This document shows positions 57,276 through 64,000 of a DNA stretch of 64,000 nt, piece by piece. Origin of the DNA: Bifidobacterium choerinum. GTDB taxonomy: Bacteria; Actinomycetota; Actinomycetes; Actinomycetales; Bifidobacteriaceae. Below the pieces are notes generated by a model. It was not told the origin of the DNA. It did not search any database and saw nothing but the letters and a program-made list of their open reading frames with translations. Made by a program: the position numbers and the translations under genes. The stretch is taken from contig NZ_JGYU01000009.1 of NCBI RefSeq assembly GCF_000741135.1, forward strand, positions 1 to 64,000. Reading direction: 5' to 3'. Position 1 is the stretch's first letter; every line of letters starts with the position of its first letter.

Positions 57276-58082
57276 TCAGCCGAGCTCCTGTAGCGTGTAC
57301 GGCAGCAGGCAGCGCGTGTCGTGCGCGTCGAGCTCCGACGGGTCCATGCAGCCCTCCCACAGCGCACGCGGGAAGATGACGTCGCTGAAGCGCACCCACT
57401 CTTCGAGCAGATCGATTGATTCGTCGGCGAGCCAACGCTGCTGCAGGCCGTCCATCGCCGACTGCGCGAGCGTGAACAGATCGAAGAAACGTTCCTCGGT
57501 CATGCCGCGCGGCAGCAGCCAATTCATCGAACCGACCATCTCCCACAGCCGCATATGGCGGCCGGTGAAGAAACGGTGAGCCGGATGGTCGGGGTTGAGC
57601 GCCTCGCCGCTGAGCACGCAGAACAGCTGAATCATCTCCGGACGCTGCATGTTGTACAGCACGGTGTTCAGGCAGTAACGCGGATAGCAGTAGATGCGGT
57701 GGCCGTCGCCGTCGACCGCCGACGCGCTCAACGCGGCGAACTCGTTCGATTCGGTCGTGTCGTAGCCTTCCGACAGGACCATGCGCAGCAGATCCTCCTT
57801 GGAGTCGATGTAATGATAGAGCGCGGCCTCGCTGATGCCGATCTCGTCCGAGATATCCTGCAGCGACATGCCCCAGTAGCCTTTGACGGCGATCGTCTTC
57901 GACGCGGCGCGCAGGATCTGCAGATGCCGCTCCTCCTGGCTCATGCGCTTGCGCTTGACGAAGCGCTTGCCGGAGGTCGTGTCGCGCACCGTGACCTCAT
58001 GGGAGGCGAGCAGCGGTTTGCGCGGCTCGTTGGAGATGCCATGCTGGTCTAGGATCTGCTGCCATGCGGCGACTGTCATCAT
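57276..58082 (-). CDS. TetR-family regulator
   Basis: 268-aa transcription factor. About 45 N-terminal residues precede the TetR HTH (ILRAASKTIAVKGYWGMSLQDISDEIGISEAALYHYIDSKEDLL); the C-terminal ligand domain is Trp- and Met-rich. It lies convergent to the last gene of the glycoside-hydrolase cluster and is the only recognisable DNA-binding protein of that block, so it probably controls it. Start 58082 or 58079 (tandem ATG) behind AAAGGA. The ligand is unknown; TetR proteins rarely bind sugars directly but examples exist. Confidence 0.82.
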   Translation of the reverse strand: MMTVAAWQQILDQHGISNEPRKPLLASHEVTVRDTTSGKRFVKRKRMSQEERHLQILRAASKTIAVKGYWGMSLQDISDEIGISEAALYHYIDSKEDLLRMVLSEGYDTTESNEFAALSASAVDGDGHRIYCYPRYCLNTVLYNMQRPEMIQLFCVLSGEALNPDHPAHRFFTGRHMRLWEMVGSMNWLLPRGMTEERFFDLFTLAQSAMDGLQQRWLADESIDLLEEWVRFSDVIFPRALWEGCMDPSELDAHDTRCLLPYTLQELG

Positions 58083-58245
58083 AGGTCCTTTGCTCGGCGT
58101 CGCGTCGACGACGATCGACGATGAAGACGGGGGATCGGGCGTGCGCGGGAGGGTGCGGCCCGACGTGCGCATGCGGTGCACGCCGTGCACATAGTGTAGC
58201 GCGCATGGTGTAGCGGCGTGCGCCGTCGGTGCGCGTCGTGCGGAC

Positions 58246-59067
58246 TCAGCGCGCGAAGACGCGGTCGAGCCACCGGAAGGCGAGGGACGGCCAGACGTCG
58301 ACGCCGGGTTCGATGCCGTCGGTGCCGCCCCATGCGGTCTCGGCTGTTGCGAGCGACAGGCCATGTCCGCCGGTCGGGAACAGATGCGCCTCGATCGGCA
58401 CATCCGCGGCCTTGCAGGCGGCGATGAGCAGCAGCGTGTTCTCGACCGGCACGCAGTCGTCCGGCACCGTGTGCCAGACGAAGACCGGCGGCGTCTTCGC
58501 GCCGATGTGCTCCTCGATCGAGACCTCGCGCATCATGTCGGGGTCGGCGTAGCGCTCGCCGAGCAGTGCGCGGAAGCTGCCGTCGTGGCGGTGTTCGCCG
58601 GCGCTGATGACCGGGTAGGACAGCATCAGCGCGGCCGGTCGCAGCATGTCCGGATCATAGCCGTGGGCGCGCATCACGTCGTCGGAGGCGCTCGTCGCGA
58701 AGTCGGCGGCGAGATGGCCGCCCGCGGAGAAACCGATGACGGCGATGCGCGACGTGTCGACGTGCCATTCGTCGGCGTGATCGTGCATCAGCCGCACCGC
58801 CTCGGCCACCTCGAGCACGGCGGTCGGGTAGATGGACGGCTTGCATGAGTAGTGCAGCACGAAGGCGTCGCAGCCGTGCGCGAGGAATCGGAACGCGATC
58901 GGCTCGCCCTCGCGGCCGGTCGTCATCTCGTAGCCGCCGCCGGGCAGCACGAGGACGGCCGGGCGGCGTCGATCGGGGTCGATGTCCGGATAGTTGTCGG
59001 GGATGTAGCCGGCGAAGCGCGCGTCGGTGCCGTCGATGCCGGCGATCGTGGTCTCGAAATACTGCAT
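58246..59067 (-). CDS. Alpha/beta-hydrolase, esterase-like
   Basis: 273-aa cytoplasmic hydrolase. The oxyanion segment LPGGGYEM and nucleophile elbow GFSAGGH (S114) match the HSL/acetyl-xylan-esterase-like group; VPDDCVPVENT and FPTGGHGLS supply Asp and His. It may deacetylate imported plant oligosaccharides, which would fit the neighbouring locus because xyloglucan galactose can be O-acetylated, but this is inference. AAAGGAG precedes ATG 59067. Confidence 0.8.
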   Translation of the reverse strand: MQYFETTIAGIDGTDARFAGYIPDNYPDIDPDRRRPAVLVLPGGGYEMTTGREGEPIAFRFLAHGCDAFVLHYSCKPSIYPTAVLEVAEAVRLMHDHADEWHVDTSRIAVIGFSAGGHLAADFATSASDDVMRAHGYDPDMLRPAALMLSYPVISAGEHRHDGSFRALLGERYADPDMMREVSIEEHIGAKTPPVFVWHTVPDDCVPVENTLLLIAACKAADVPIEAHLFPTGGHGLSLATAETAWGGTDGIEPGVDVWPSLAFRWLDRVFAR

Positions 59068-59188
59068 GGCACTCCTTTGTTCGGGTCGTCGGCGACGTCG
59101 ACGTCGCCGCCGTGGGGGGGGGCGGACGGTCCGTCGACCATATTAGTTCATTCGTCGAAATATTCTGGTGGGGATATCCGGGCGCCCG

Positions 59189-60811
59189 TCAGATCCACGA
59201 GTCGAGCCACATATGGCTCAGCCAGAACTCGTACGGCACCGGCATCGCCGTCCAGATCGGGTAGAAGAAGATCGAGATCAGCGTCGTCACGACGAGGACG
59301 CCGATCAGCGTCGCGCGCCACAGCGCCGATGTGCAGGTCTCGCGGATCCAGTCGAGCACATAGCAGATCGCGAGGGTGATCCACGGCAGCAGCACGATCG
59401 AATAGAACGTGAAGGTCGTGCGGTGCAGATACTGCGCCCAAGGCAGCCAGCCAGCGAGGAAGCCGGCGAGCACGGCCCAGATGCGCCAGTCGCCGCGCCT
59501 CCAGATCGCGATGCCGATCGCGACGAGCGTGCACAGCGATCCGAGCCACCAGATGATCGGGTTGCCGAGCGACGTCACCGCGGCGACGCATTCGCTTTTC
59601 GGCGCGAGCGAACACAGGCCGGGATGGCCGGAAGGCTTCTCCCAGTAGAAGCTCGTCGGACGGATCTGCAGCGGCCAGGTCAGCGGGTTCGCCTTGTAGT
59701 CGTGCGGCGCGTCGAGCGTCGTGTGGAACTGCCACATCTGCCGGTGGTATTCGACGAAGGAACGCAACGTCGGCGGCAGCCATGCGACGCCCTGGCCGGG
59801 ATGGGAGAGCGCCCAGTCGTGCATGTAGGAGTCGGGATGGATGAACCATCCGATCCACGTCGCCAGATAGCTCAGCGCGTACAGCGGGATCATATACAGC
59901 GCGGCGAGCAGCCCGGAGCCGAGGCCGGCGTTGAGGAACCAGTGCCGGTAACCGGCCTGATGGTACAGCCAGGCGTCCCACAGCACGCTGATGATGCAGA
60001 AGACGGCGAAGAAATAGGTGCCGGACCATTTGACACCGGTCGCCAGGCCGAGCAGCACGGCGGCGCCGACGCGGTACCAGGAGCATGCGATCTGCGGCGG
60101 CTTGGCGTCCGGGTCGGCTTCATGCGCGGCGAACAGACGCCGGCGCGACCAGTCGCGGTGCATGACGAGCAGCATGAACGCGCCGAGCGCGAACACCATG
60201 ATGAAATTGTCGAGCAGGGCGGTGCGGCTCAGCACGATGCCGACGCCGTCGATCGCCATCAGATAGCCGGCGACGAGCGCGACCGGCATGTTATGCCACA
60301 GGCGCAGCGCCAGGCGGATCAGGATGACGATCGCCACGACGCCGGCGAGCGCCGTCGCGATGCGCCACGCCCAGACGTGCTGCGCGCCGCCGCACAGCCT
60401 GAGCCCCAACGCGATGAGCCATTTGCCCATCGGCGGATGCACGACGTATTCGGCCGAGTCGAGCCATCCGTCGACGTCGCCGGCGGCGAAGGGGATGTTC
60501 GGACTGACTCGCTCTCCGTTCCAGACGACGGTGTCGGGCCAGTCGCGCGGTTCGCCAGTGTTGAGCATCGTCCATGCGTCCTTGACGTAGTAGGTCTCGT
60601 CGAAGACGACGGCGCGCGGTTCACCGAGGCGGATGATGCGCAGCAGCGCGCCGAAGAGCGCGACGATGAGCGTCAGCCCCCACGAGACCGGTGCGGACAG
60701 CGGCGGGATGCGCGTGGCCGTGGGGTTCTCGGCGACGTCGCTTGCGCGCCGGCCGTGCCGCGGACGGGTGAGCGCGAACATGGCGGTGGTGAAGGACCTG
60801 GCAGCGGACAT
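59189..60811 (-). CDS. pmt: Dolichyl-phosphate-mannose-type protein O-mannosyltransferase
   Basis: 540-aa polytopic membrane glycosyltransferase (GT39/PMT family). The catalytic acidic pair D71-E72 sits in VVFDETYYVKDAW, in the first external loop; HPPMGKWLIALG, GVKWSGTYFF and HPDSYMHDWAL are family hallmarks. It transfers mannose from a polyprenyl carrier to secreted proteins in actinobacteria. Start 60811 is chosen because GGGAGG lies 6 nt upstream; ATG 60829 precedes that site. It is divergent from rsmI, a gene pair seen in many actinobacteria. Confidence 0.9.
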   Translation of the reverse strand: MSAARSFTTAMFALTRPRHGRRASDVAENPTATRIPPLSAPVSWGLTLIVALFGALLRIIRLGEPRAVVFDETYYVKDAWTMLNTGEPRDWPDTVVWNGERVSPNIPFAAGDVDGWLDSAEYVVHPPMGKWLIALGLRLCGGAQHVWAWRIATALAGVVAIVILIRLALRLWHNMPVALVAGYLMAIDGVGIVLSRTALLDNFIMVFALGAFMLLVMHRDWSRRRLFAAHEADPDAKPPQIACSWYRVGAAVLLGLATGVKWSGTYFFAVFCIISVLWDAWLYHQAGYRHWFLNAGLGSGLLAALYMIPLYALSYLATWIGWFIHPDSYMHDWALSHPGQGVAWLPPTLRSFVEYHRQMWQFHTTLDAPHDYKANPLTWPLQIRPTSFYWEKPSGHPGLCSLAPKSECVAAVTSLGNPIIWWLGSLCTLVAIGIAIWRRGDWRIWAVLAGFLAGWLPWAQYLHRTTFTFYSIVLLPWITLAICYVLDWIRETCTSALWRATLIGVLVVTTLISIFFYPIWTAMPVPYEFWLSHMWLDSWI

Positions 60812-60944
60812 CTCAAACCTCCCGGACATCGTGGCGCCGGCGATGCCGTCGTCCGGCGCGCGTGTCCCACGCTACCGGAGGTCGTGTATGGCGTCGACCG
60901 TGCATGGCGGCGCGTTTGGGAGACGCGCGCGGCATACTGAAGGC

Positions 60945-61961
60945 ATGACGGCACACAGCATCGATGACGAAACGCATGGCAACGGATACGCGGCGGGCCC
61001 TGATACGGACGGGCGGACGGACGACGGGACGGCGACGCAGGTTGACGTCGAACTCGGCGACGCGGCGCTCGACGTGCATGTTCCACGTGGAACGGTCGTA
61101 CTCGCGGCGACGCCGATCGGCAACACGGCGGACGCGTCGGCGCGTCTCGTCGCGCTGCTCGAACGCGCCGACATCGTCGCCGCCGAGGACACGCGCCGCC
61201 TGTACGCGCTCGCGAACCGCCTCGGCGTGCATGTGGCGGGACGCGTCGTCGCTAACCACGACCACAACGAACGCGGCAAGGCCGACGGGCTGCTCGACGA
61301 GGTGGCCGCCGGTGCGACGGTGCTCGTCGTCTCCGACGCCGGCATGCCGACGATCAACGATCCGGGACTGGCGATCGTGCGCCGCGCAATCGAACGCGGA
61401 CTGCCGGTGACCTGCGCGCCGGGGCCCTCCGCCGTGCTCGACGCGCTCGCATTGTCCGGGCTGCCGACCGACCGCTTCTGCTACGAGGGGTTCCTGCCGC
61501 GCAAGCACGCCGAACGCGTGCAGCATCTGCGCGCGCTCAAAGGCGAACGGCGCACGGTCGTGTTCTACGAAACGCTGCACCGCATCGCCGATGCGATGGC
61601 CGACCTCGAGGAGATCTTCGGCCCCGACAGGCCGATGGCGCTGTGCCGCGAGCTGACGAAGGACTACGAGCAGATCCGGCGCGGCACGATCGGCGAGATC
61701 AGGCGGGGCGTCGAGGACGACCCGCCGCGCGGCGAGATGGTGCTCGTCGTCGGCGGCGCGCAGGACGGCGAGGAGGACGGCGGCGAGACCTTGGGCGTCG
61801 AGGCGCTCGCCGCGCTCGCGACGCGTTACGCGCAGGAGCACGACGTGCGCATCAAGGACGCGATCGCGACGGTCGTCGCCGAGCATCCAGGGGTGGACGG
61901 CGCGCTCGCGAACAAGAAACAGGTGTATGCGGCCGTGCTCGCCGCGCGAGGCGGACGCTGA
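60945..61961 (+). CDS. rsmI: 16S rRNA (cytidine 1402-2'-O)-methyltransferase
   Basis: 338-aa SAM-dependent tetrapyrrole-methylase-fold enzyme acting on 16S rRNA C1402. Core motifs: VVLAATPIGNTADAS, AAEDTRR, NHDHNERGK, VVSDAGMPTINDPG, APGPSAVLDALALSGLPTDRF, YEGFLPRK. It has an N-terminal extension of about 45 residues compared with the core; a downstream GTG at 61074 would give 295 aa, and neither start has a good ribosome binding site. The extension contains the parS-like palindrome at 61079-61094. Confidence 0.92.
   Translation: MTAHSIDDETHGNGYAAGPDTDGRTDDGTATQVDVELGDAALDVHVPRGTVVLAATPIGNTADASARLVALLERADIVAAEDTRRLYALANRLGVHVAGRVVANHDHNERGKADGLLDEVAAGATVLVVSDAGMPTINDPGLAIVRRAIERGLPVTCAPGPSAVLDALALSGLPTDRFCYEGFLPRKHAERVQHLRALKGERRTVVFYETLHRIADAMADLEEIFGPDRPMALCRELTKDYEQIRRGTIGEIRRGVEDDPPRGEMVLVVGGAQDGEEDGGETLGVEALAALATRYAQEHDVRIKDAIATVVAEHPGVDGALANKKQVYAAVLAARGGR
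61079..61094. promoter_or_regulatory. parS-like palindrome inside rsmI
   Basis: TGTTCCACGTGGAACG contains the perfect 14-bp palindrome GTTCCACGTGGAAC and matches the ParB-site consensus TGTTTCACGTGAAACA at 13 of 16 positions. parS sites commonly lie inside genes on the origin-proximal side of chromosomes. Confidence 0.4.
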
Positions 61962-62002
61962 GGCGGCGGACGCGCGTCGCCGTCCTCGCTATGGGTGGTG
62001 GG

Positions 62003-62347
62003 TTATGCGCGTGCGCGGTCGACGGAGTCGAACAGCATCTGCAATGTCTCGCGCACGCCAGGACCGCCCTGCTGGGAGATGTATTCGAGCAGGTTCGCGT
62101 CGGCGGAACGGTTGACGATGACCCATTTGCGCAGATGCGGCGCGTGGCGCGCGATATGCCACAGGACCTCGATCGGCGTGTCCGGGTCGCTCGCGACCGT
62201 CGGCGTCAGACGGATCGGCGGCGCCGGCGGCGTCAGCGGCTCGACGCACGATTCGCTTGCGGCGCAATCCTCGGCTCGCGTCGATTCGAGGCGGCGATGT
62301 GCGGCGCGTGCGCGTTTCGCGCAACCGCGACGATGAGACATAGACAT
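62003..62347 (-). CDS. Variant leucine-rich-repeat (LRV-like) small protein
   Basis: 114-aa protein. The C-terminal 65 residues (LTPTVASDPDTPIEVLWHIA, then HAPHLRKWVIVNRSADANLLEYIS) resemble the LRV-type helical repeats found in many bifidobacterial and other actinobacterial proteins with patterns of the form ASNPxTPxEVLxxIA...LRxWVAxNPxAxxxLL. Function unknown. GGGGGA lies 5 nt before ATG 62347. It is convergent with rsmI. Confidence 0.65.
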   Translation of the reverse strand: MSMSHRRGCAKRARAAHRRLESTRAEDCAASESCVEPLTPPAPPIRLTPTVASDPDTPIEVLWHIARHAPHLRKWVIVNRSADANLLEYISQQGGPGVRETLQMLFDSVDRARA

Positions 62348-62450
62348 GGAAATCCCCCGATGGTCGTCGATAACTGGATACTGTAGCCGCCGGTGTCGAA
62401 CAACGGCGGCGGTATGGGCGTCGGCGCGGCATCGGCCGCCGTCGGCGTGG

Positions 62451-63275
62451 TCAGGCGATGCAGGCGAAATCAGCGATCACCTCGCGCGCCCGTTGCGCCG
62501 CATGCAGGTAGGCGCAGCCCTCGAGAATGAGCAAGCAGTCTTCGATGTCGATGCTGAAATGGCGCAGCAGCTGCAGGATCAGTTCGTCGAGCGACTGCTC
62601 GTAGATGTCCTCCGGCGGGCACATCGCCAGATCGCAGACCGTGCGCTCGGGCGTCGTGACGGTCAGCGGTCCGACCGGCTGTGTCTGCTTCGGCGGGACG
62701 CGCCGCTCGCGCACGTTGATCGGGCGCCCCATCAGCGGCGCGCGGTAGTGCGTCGTCGACAGGACGTCGACGGCGCTCGGGAACTCGCCGCCGAGCCACA
62801 CCCATGCCGCCGCGCGGCCGCAGGCGACGAGCTGCGGGTTCGGCAGCATCGCCGCGACGATCGCGGCGCGGCCGTACAGCGTCTCGCCATCGGCGCTGCG
62901 GTAGGCGTGGCGTTCGTCGAGCGCGACGAGCGCGCCGGCGCGCACGAGGCTGCGCATCGCGAAGGGACCGGGGAGGTTGTCGTAGGTGTACAGGACCGTC
63001 TGCGTGGTCGCGTCGTCGTCGCCGGCGCCCATATGGCGGCTCCTCGCGCCGTCCGGGGCGGTGCCGTCATGCGGCCTCCGCGTCGTGTCGTGGCGGGGGA
63101 AGAGGCCGTCGACGCCTGCGTCGTCGTAGGTGAAGCAAGCCGCCTTGCGCAGGTCGATGCACGGCTGGCGGCGCTTGTCGTCATGCGTCGAGCGCGGCCG
63201 TTCGTCGTCCGCCGGCGGCTGCCACAGCGGCAGCATCGGCTGGTAGGCCTCGGTATGCCGGTCATGAACGCCCAT
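62451..63275 (-). CDS. AbiEi-like protein of unknown function
   Basis: 274-aa protein. The central and C-terminal part (FAMRSLVRAGALVAL, then PLTVTTPERTVCDLAM) resembles the AbiEi antitoxin/winged-helix family in which a TxPERTVxDL motif recurs. The N-terminal 95 residues are polar and low in similarity. No AbiEii-type nucleotidyltransferase toxin is next to it, so it may be an orphan. AGGAGG lies 9 nt before ATG 63275. Confidence 0.55.
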   Translation of the reverse strand: MGVHDRHTEAYQPMLPLWQPPADDERPRSTHDDKRRQPCIDLRKAACFTYDDAGVDGLFPRHDTTRRPHDGTAPDGARSRHMGAGDDDATTQTVLYTYDNLPGPFAMRSLVRAGALVALDERHAYRSADGETLYGRAAIVAAMLPNPQLVACGRAAAWVWLGGEFPSAVDVLSTTHYRAPLMGRPINVRERRVPPKQTQPVGPLTVTTPERTVCDLAMCPPEDIYEQSLDELILQLLRHFSIDIEDCLLILEGCAYLHAAQRAREVIADFACIA

Positions 63276-63518
63276 CGGTCATGCCTCCTCTCCTCGTCCC
63301 CGGCTCGCGCCGGCACTCGTCGGCGCGTCTGCGCACGTCCGCTCGTGATGGGCGGCGTGTCCGGCCGGGTGACGAAGCCCGTGGCGTCGGTTGCCGTCGA
63401 TCGGTGGCCGGACACGCCATGCATGCGCCGTCGGCACGGGATGTGCGTCATGGCGCATGGGACGAGCGTAGGGTCGGGGCGCGCGGAGGTGCAAGGCGAG
63501 CGGCGAACAATGTGCAAA

Positions 63519-63619
63519 TGTGGATAACCGGCGTGGGATGCCCACCGCGTGTGGATGACGATGTGGACGGGGCGGTGCGTTGTGGACATCGTCGTGGATG
63601 CATCCACACGTTATCCACA
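63519..63619. promoter_or_regulatory. DnaA-box cluster
   Basis: TGTGGATAA, the perfect DnaA box, occurs at 63519-63527 (plus) and 63611-63619 (minus). Between them are TGTGGATGA (63550), TGTGGACGG (63562), TGTGGACAT (63581), CGTGGATGC (63593) and, on the minus strand, TGTGGATGC (63600-63608). The last two form a 14-bp palindrome GTGGATGCATCCAC (63594-63607). Seven sites in 101 bp are far more than chance in GC-rich DNA. There is no AT-rich unwinding element, so this is not a typical oriC. Confidence 0.65.
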
Positions 63620-63788
63620 TGCCGGCCGCACGGCGGTTGTTGGCGTTGCGCCATGCGGTACGCCCGGACGGGGCGGTGCGCGGATGACGGCGCGATCGCA
63701 TGGGATGGGTCTGCGCGCCGGTCGCGGCGCGGCCGCACGCCGCTGCCGGCGGGGCCTCGCGTGATGCGGTGGTGTCCGCGTGCTGCCG

Positions 63789-63794
63789 GATAAT
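63789..63794 (+). promoter_or_regulatory. -10 box of a probably leaderless metG
   Basis: GATAAT ends 6 nt before the metG ATG and there is no ribosome binding site, the arrangement of a leaderless mRNA whose transcript begins at the start codon. Confidence 0.5.
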
Positions 63795-63800
63795 CGGCGC

Positions 63801-64000
63801 ATGACTCATATTATGGTGAATGTCGCTTGGCCGTATGCGAACGGCCCCCGTCATATCGGCCACGTCGCGGGCTTCGGTGTGCCTTCGGACGTCTACGCGC
63901 GCTACCAGCGCATGAAGGGCAACGACGTGCTCATGGTCTCCGGCACCGACGAGCACGGAACGCCGATCCTCGTCGAAGCGGACAAGGAAGGCGTCACCCC
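63801..64000 (+). CDS. metG: Methionyl-tRNA synthetase, 5' part
   Basis: The first 66 complete codons of a class I aminoacyl-tRNA synthetase; the gene runs off the window. [17 protein letters not shown] carries the HIGH-type signature (H18-H21) and [12 protein letters not shown] is the conserved MetRS block. It charges tRNA-Met in the cytoplasm. No Shine-Dalgarno sequence precedes the ATG. Confidence 0.93.
   Translation, partial: MTHIMVNVAWPYANGPRHIGHVAGFGVPSDVYARYQRMKGNDVLMVSGTDEHGTPILVEADKEGVT

Larger units (their letters stand above)
63276..63800. other. Intergenic region upstream of metG
   Basis: A 525-bp region with no convincing gene in any frame. It holds the cluster of DnaA-box-like sites at 63519-63619 and, at its end, a -10 element for metG. 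Confidence 0.6.

Noticed and set aside
63519..63619. DnaA-box cluster considered as oriC
   Set aside because: No dnaA, dnaN or rpmH nearby and no AT-rich unwinding element; metG and rsmI are not the usual origin neighbours.
63281..63793. Open frames of 70-225 codons on both strands between the AbiEi-like gene and metG
   Set aside because: All are Arg/Gly/Pro-rich, overlap each other on both strands, and lack start signals.

Overview
The window looks like chromosomal DNA of a Bifidobacterium. The base composition is high-GC with strong G/C third-position bias. It carries a lacto-N-biose/galacto-N-biose phosphorylase operon, which is a bifidobacterial hallmark. It also has an actinobacterial dnaK-grpE-dnaJ-hspR heat-shock operon with a HAIR operator, and several sugar ABC importers that lack their own ATPase. 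Species cannot be decided from the sequence alone. No insertion sequence, prophage, rRNA or CRISPR array was seen.

Layout. (1) 1-10764, maltodextrin block: a GH13 alpha-glucosidase on the minus strand, divergent from malE-malF-malG, a type I pullulanase, a HAD phosphatase, a TraX-like membrane protein and a LacI regulator. (2) 10765-16072: a repeat-bearing intergenic region, then dnaK-grpE-dnaJ-hspR. (3) 16210-17715: a HAD phosphatase, an FMN-binding-domain remnant and a GlsB/YeaQ-type membrane protein. (4) 17787-32622, host-glycan amino-sugar block: minus-strand nagA, nagB, a ROK sugar kinase, a NagC/NahR-like ROK repressor and an unusual beta-helix protein; divergent from these is the plus-strand operon of binding protein, two permeases, lnpA, nahK and galT. 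(5) 32610-34156: two divergent flavodoxin-like lipoproteins, one frameshifted. (6) 34427-34499: tRNA-Ala(CGC). (7) 34758-41612: LacI regulator, ABC importer and a YicI-type GH31 alpha-xylosidase with an apparent frameshift. (8) 41704-42444: a DedA membrane protein. (9) 42873-58082: a YesL/DUF624 membrane protein divergent from an Lpl-type importer, followed by GH29, GH3, GH31, GH42, an atypical ROK protein and a TetR regulator. (10) 58246-64000: an esterase-like hydrolase, protein O-mannosyltransferase, rsmI, two small or accessory genes, a DnaA-box cluster and the start of metG.

The most interesting block is 42873-58082. It combines alpha-fucosidase, beta-galactosidase, alpha-xylosidase and beta-glucosidase, all without signal peptides, with an oligosaccharide importer. 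These are the four exo-activities needed to take apart fucosylated xyloglucan oligosaccharides inside the cell, so I propose it as a xyloglucan-oligosaccharide utilisation locus. A second alpha-xylosidase/importer locus lies just upstream. Other notable items are a seven-site DnaA-box cluster and a parS-like palindrome near the right end, an uncharacterised beta-helix protein beside the lacto-N-biose operon, and four single-G indels that break reading frames.
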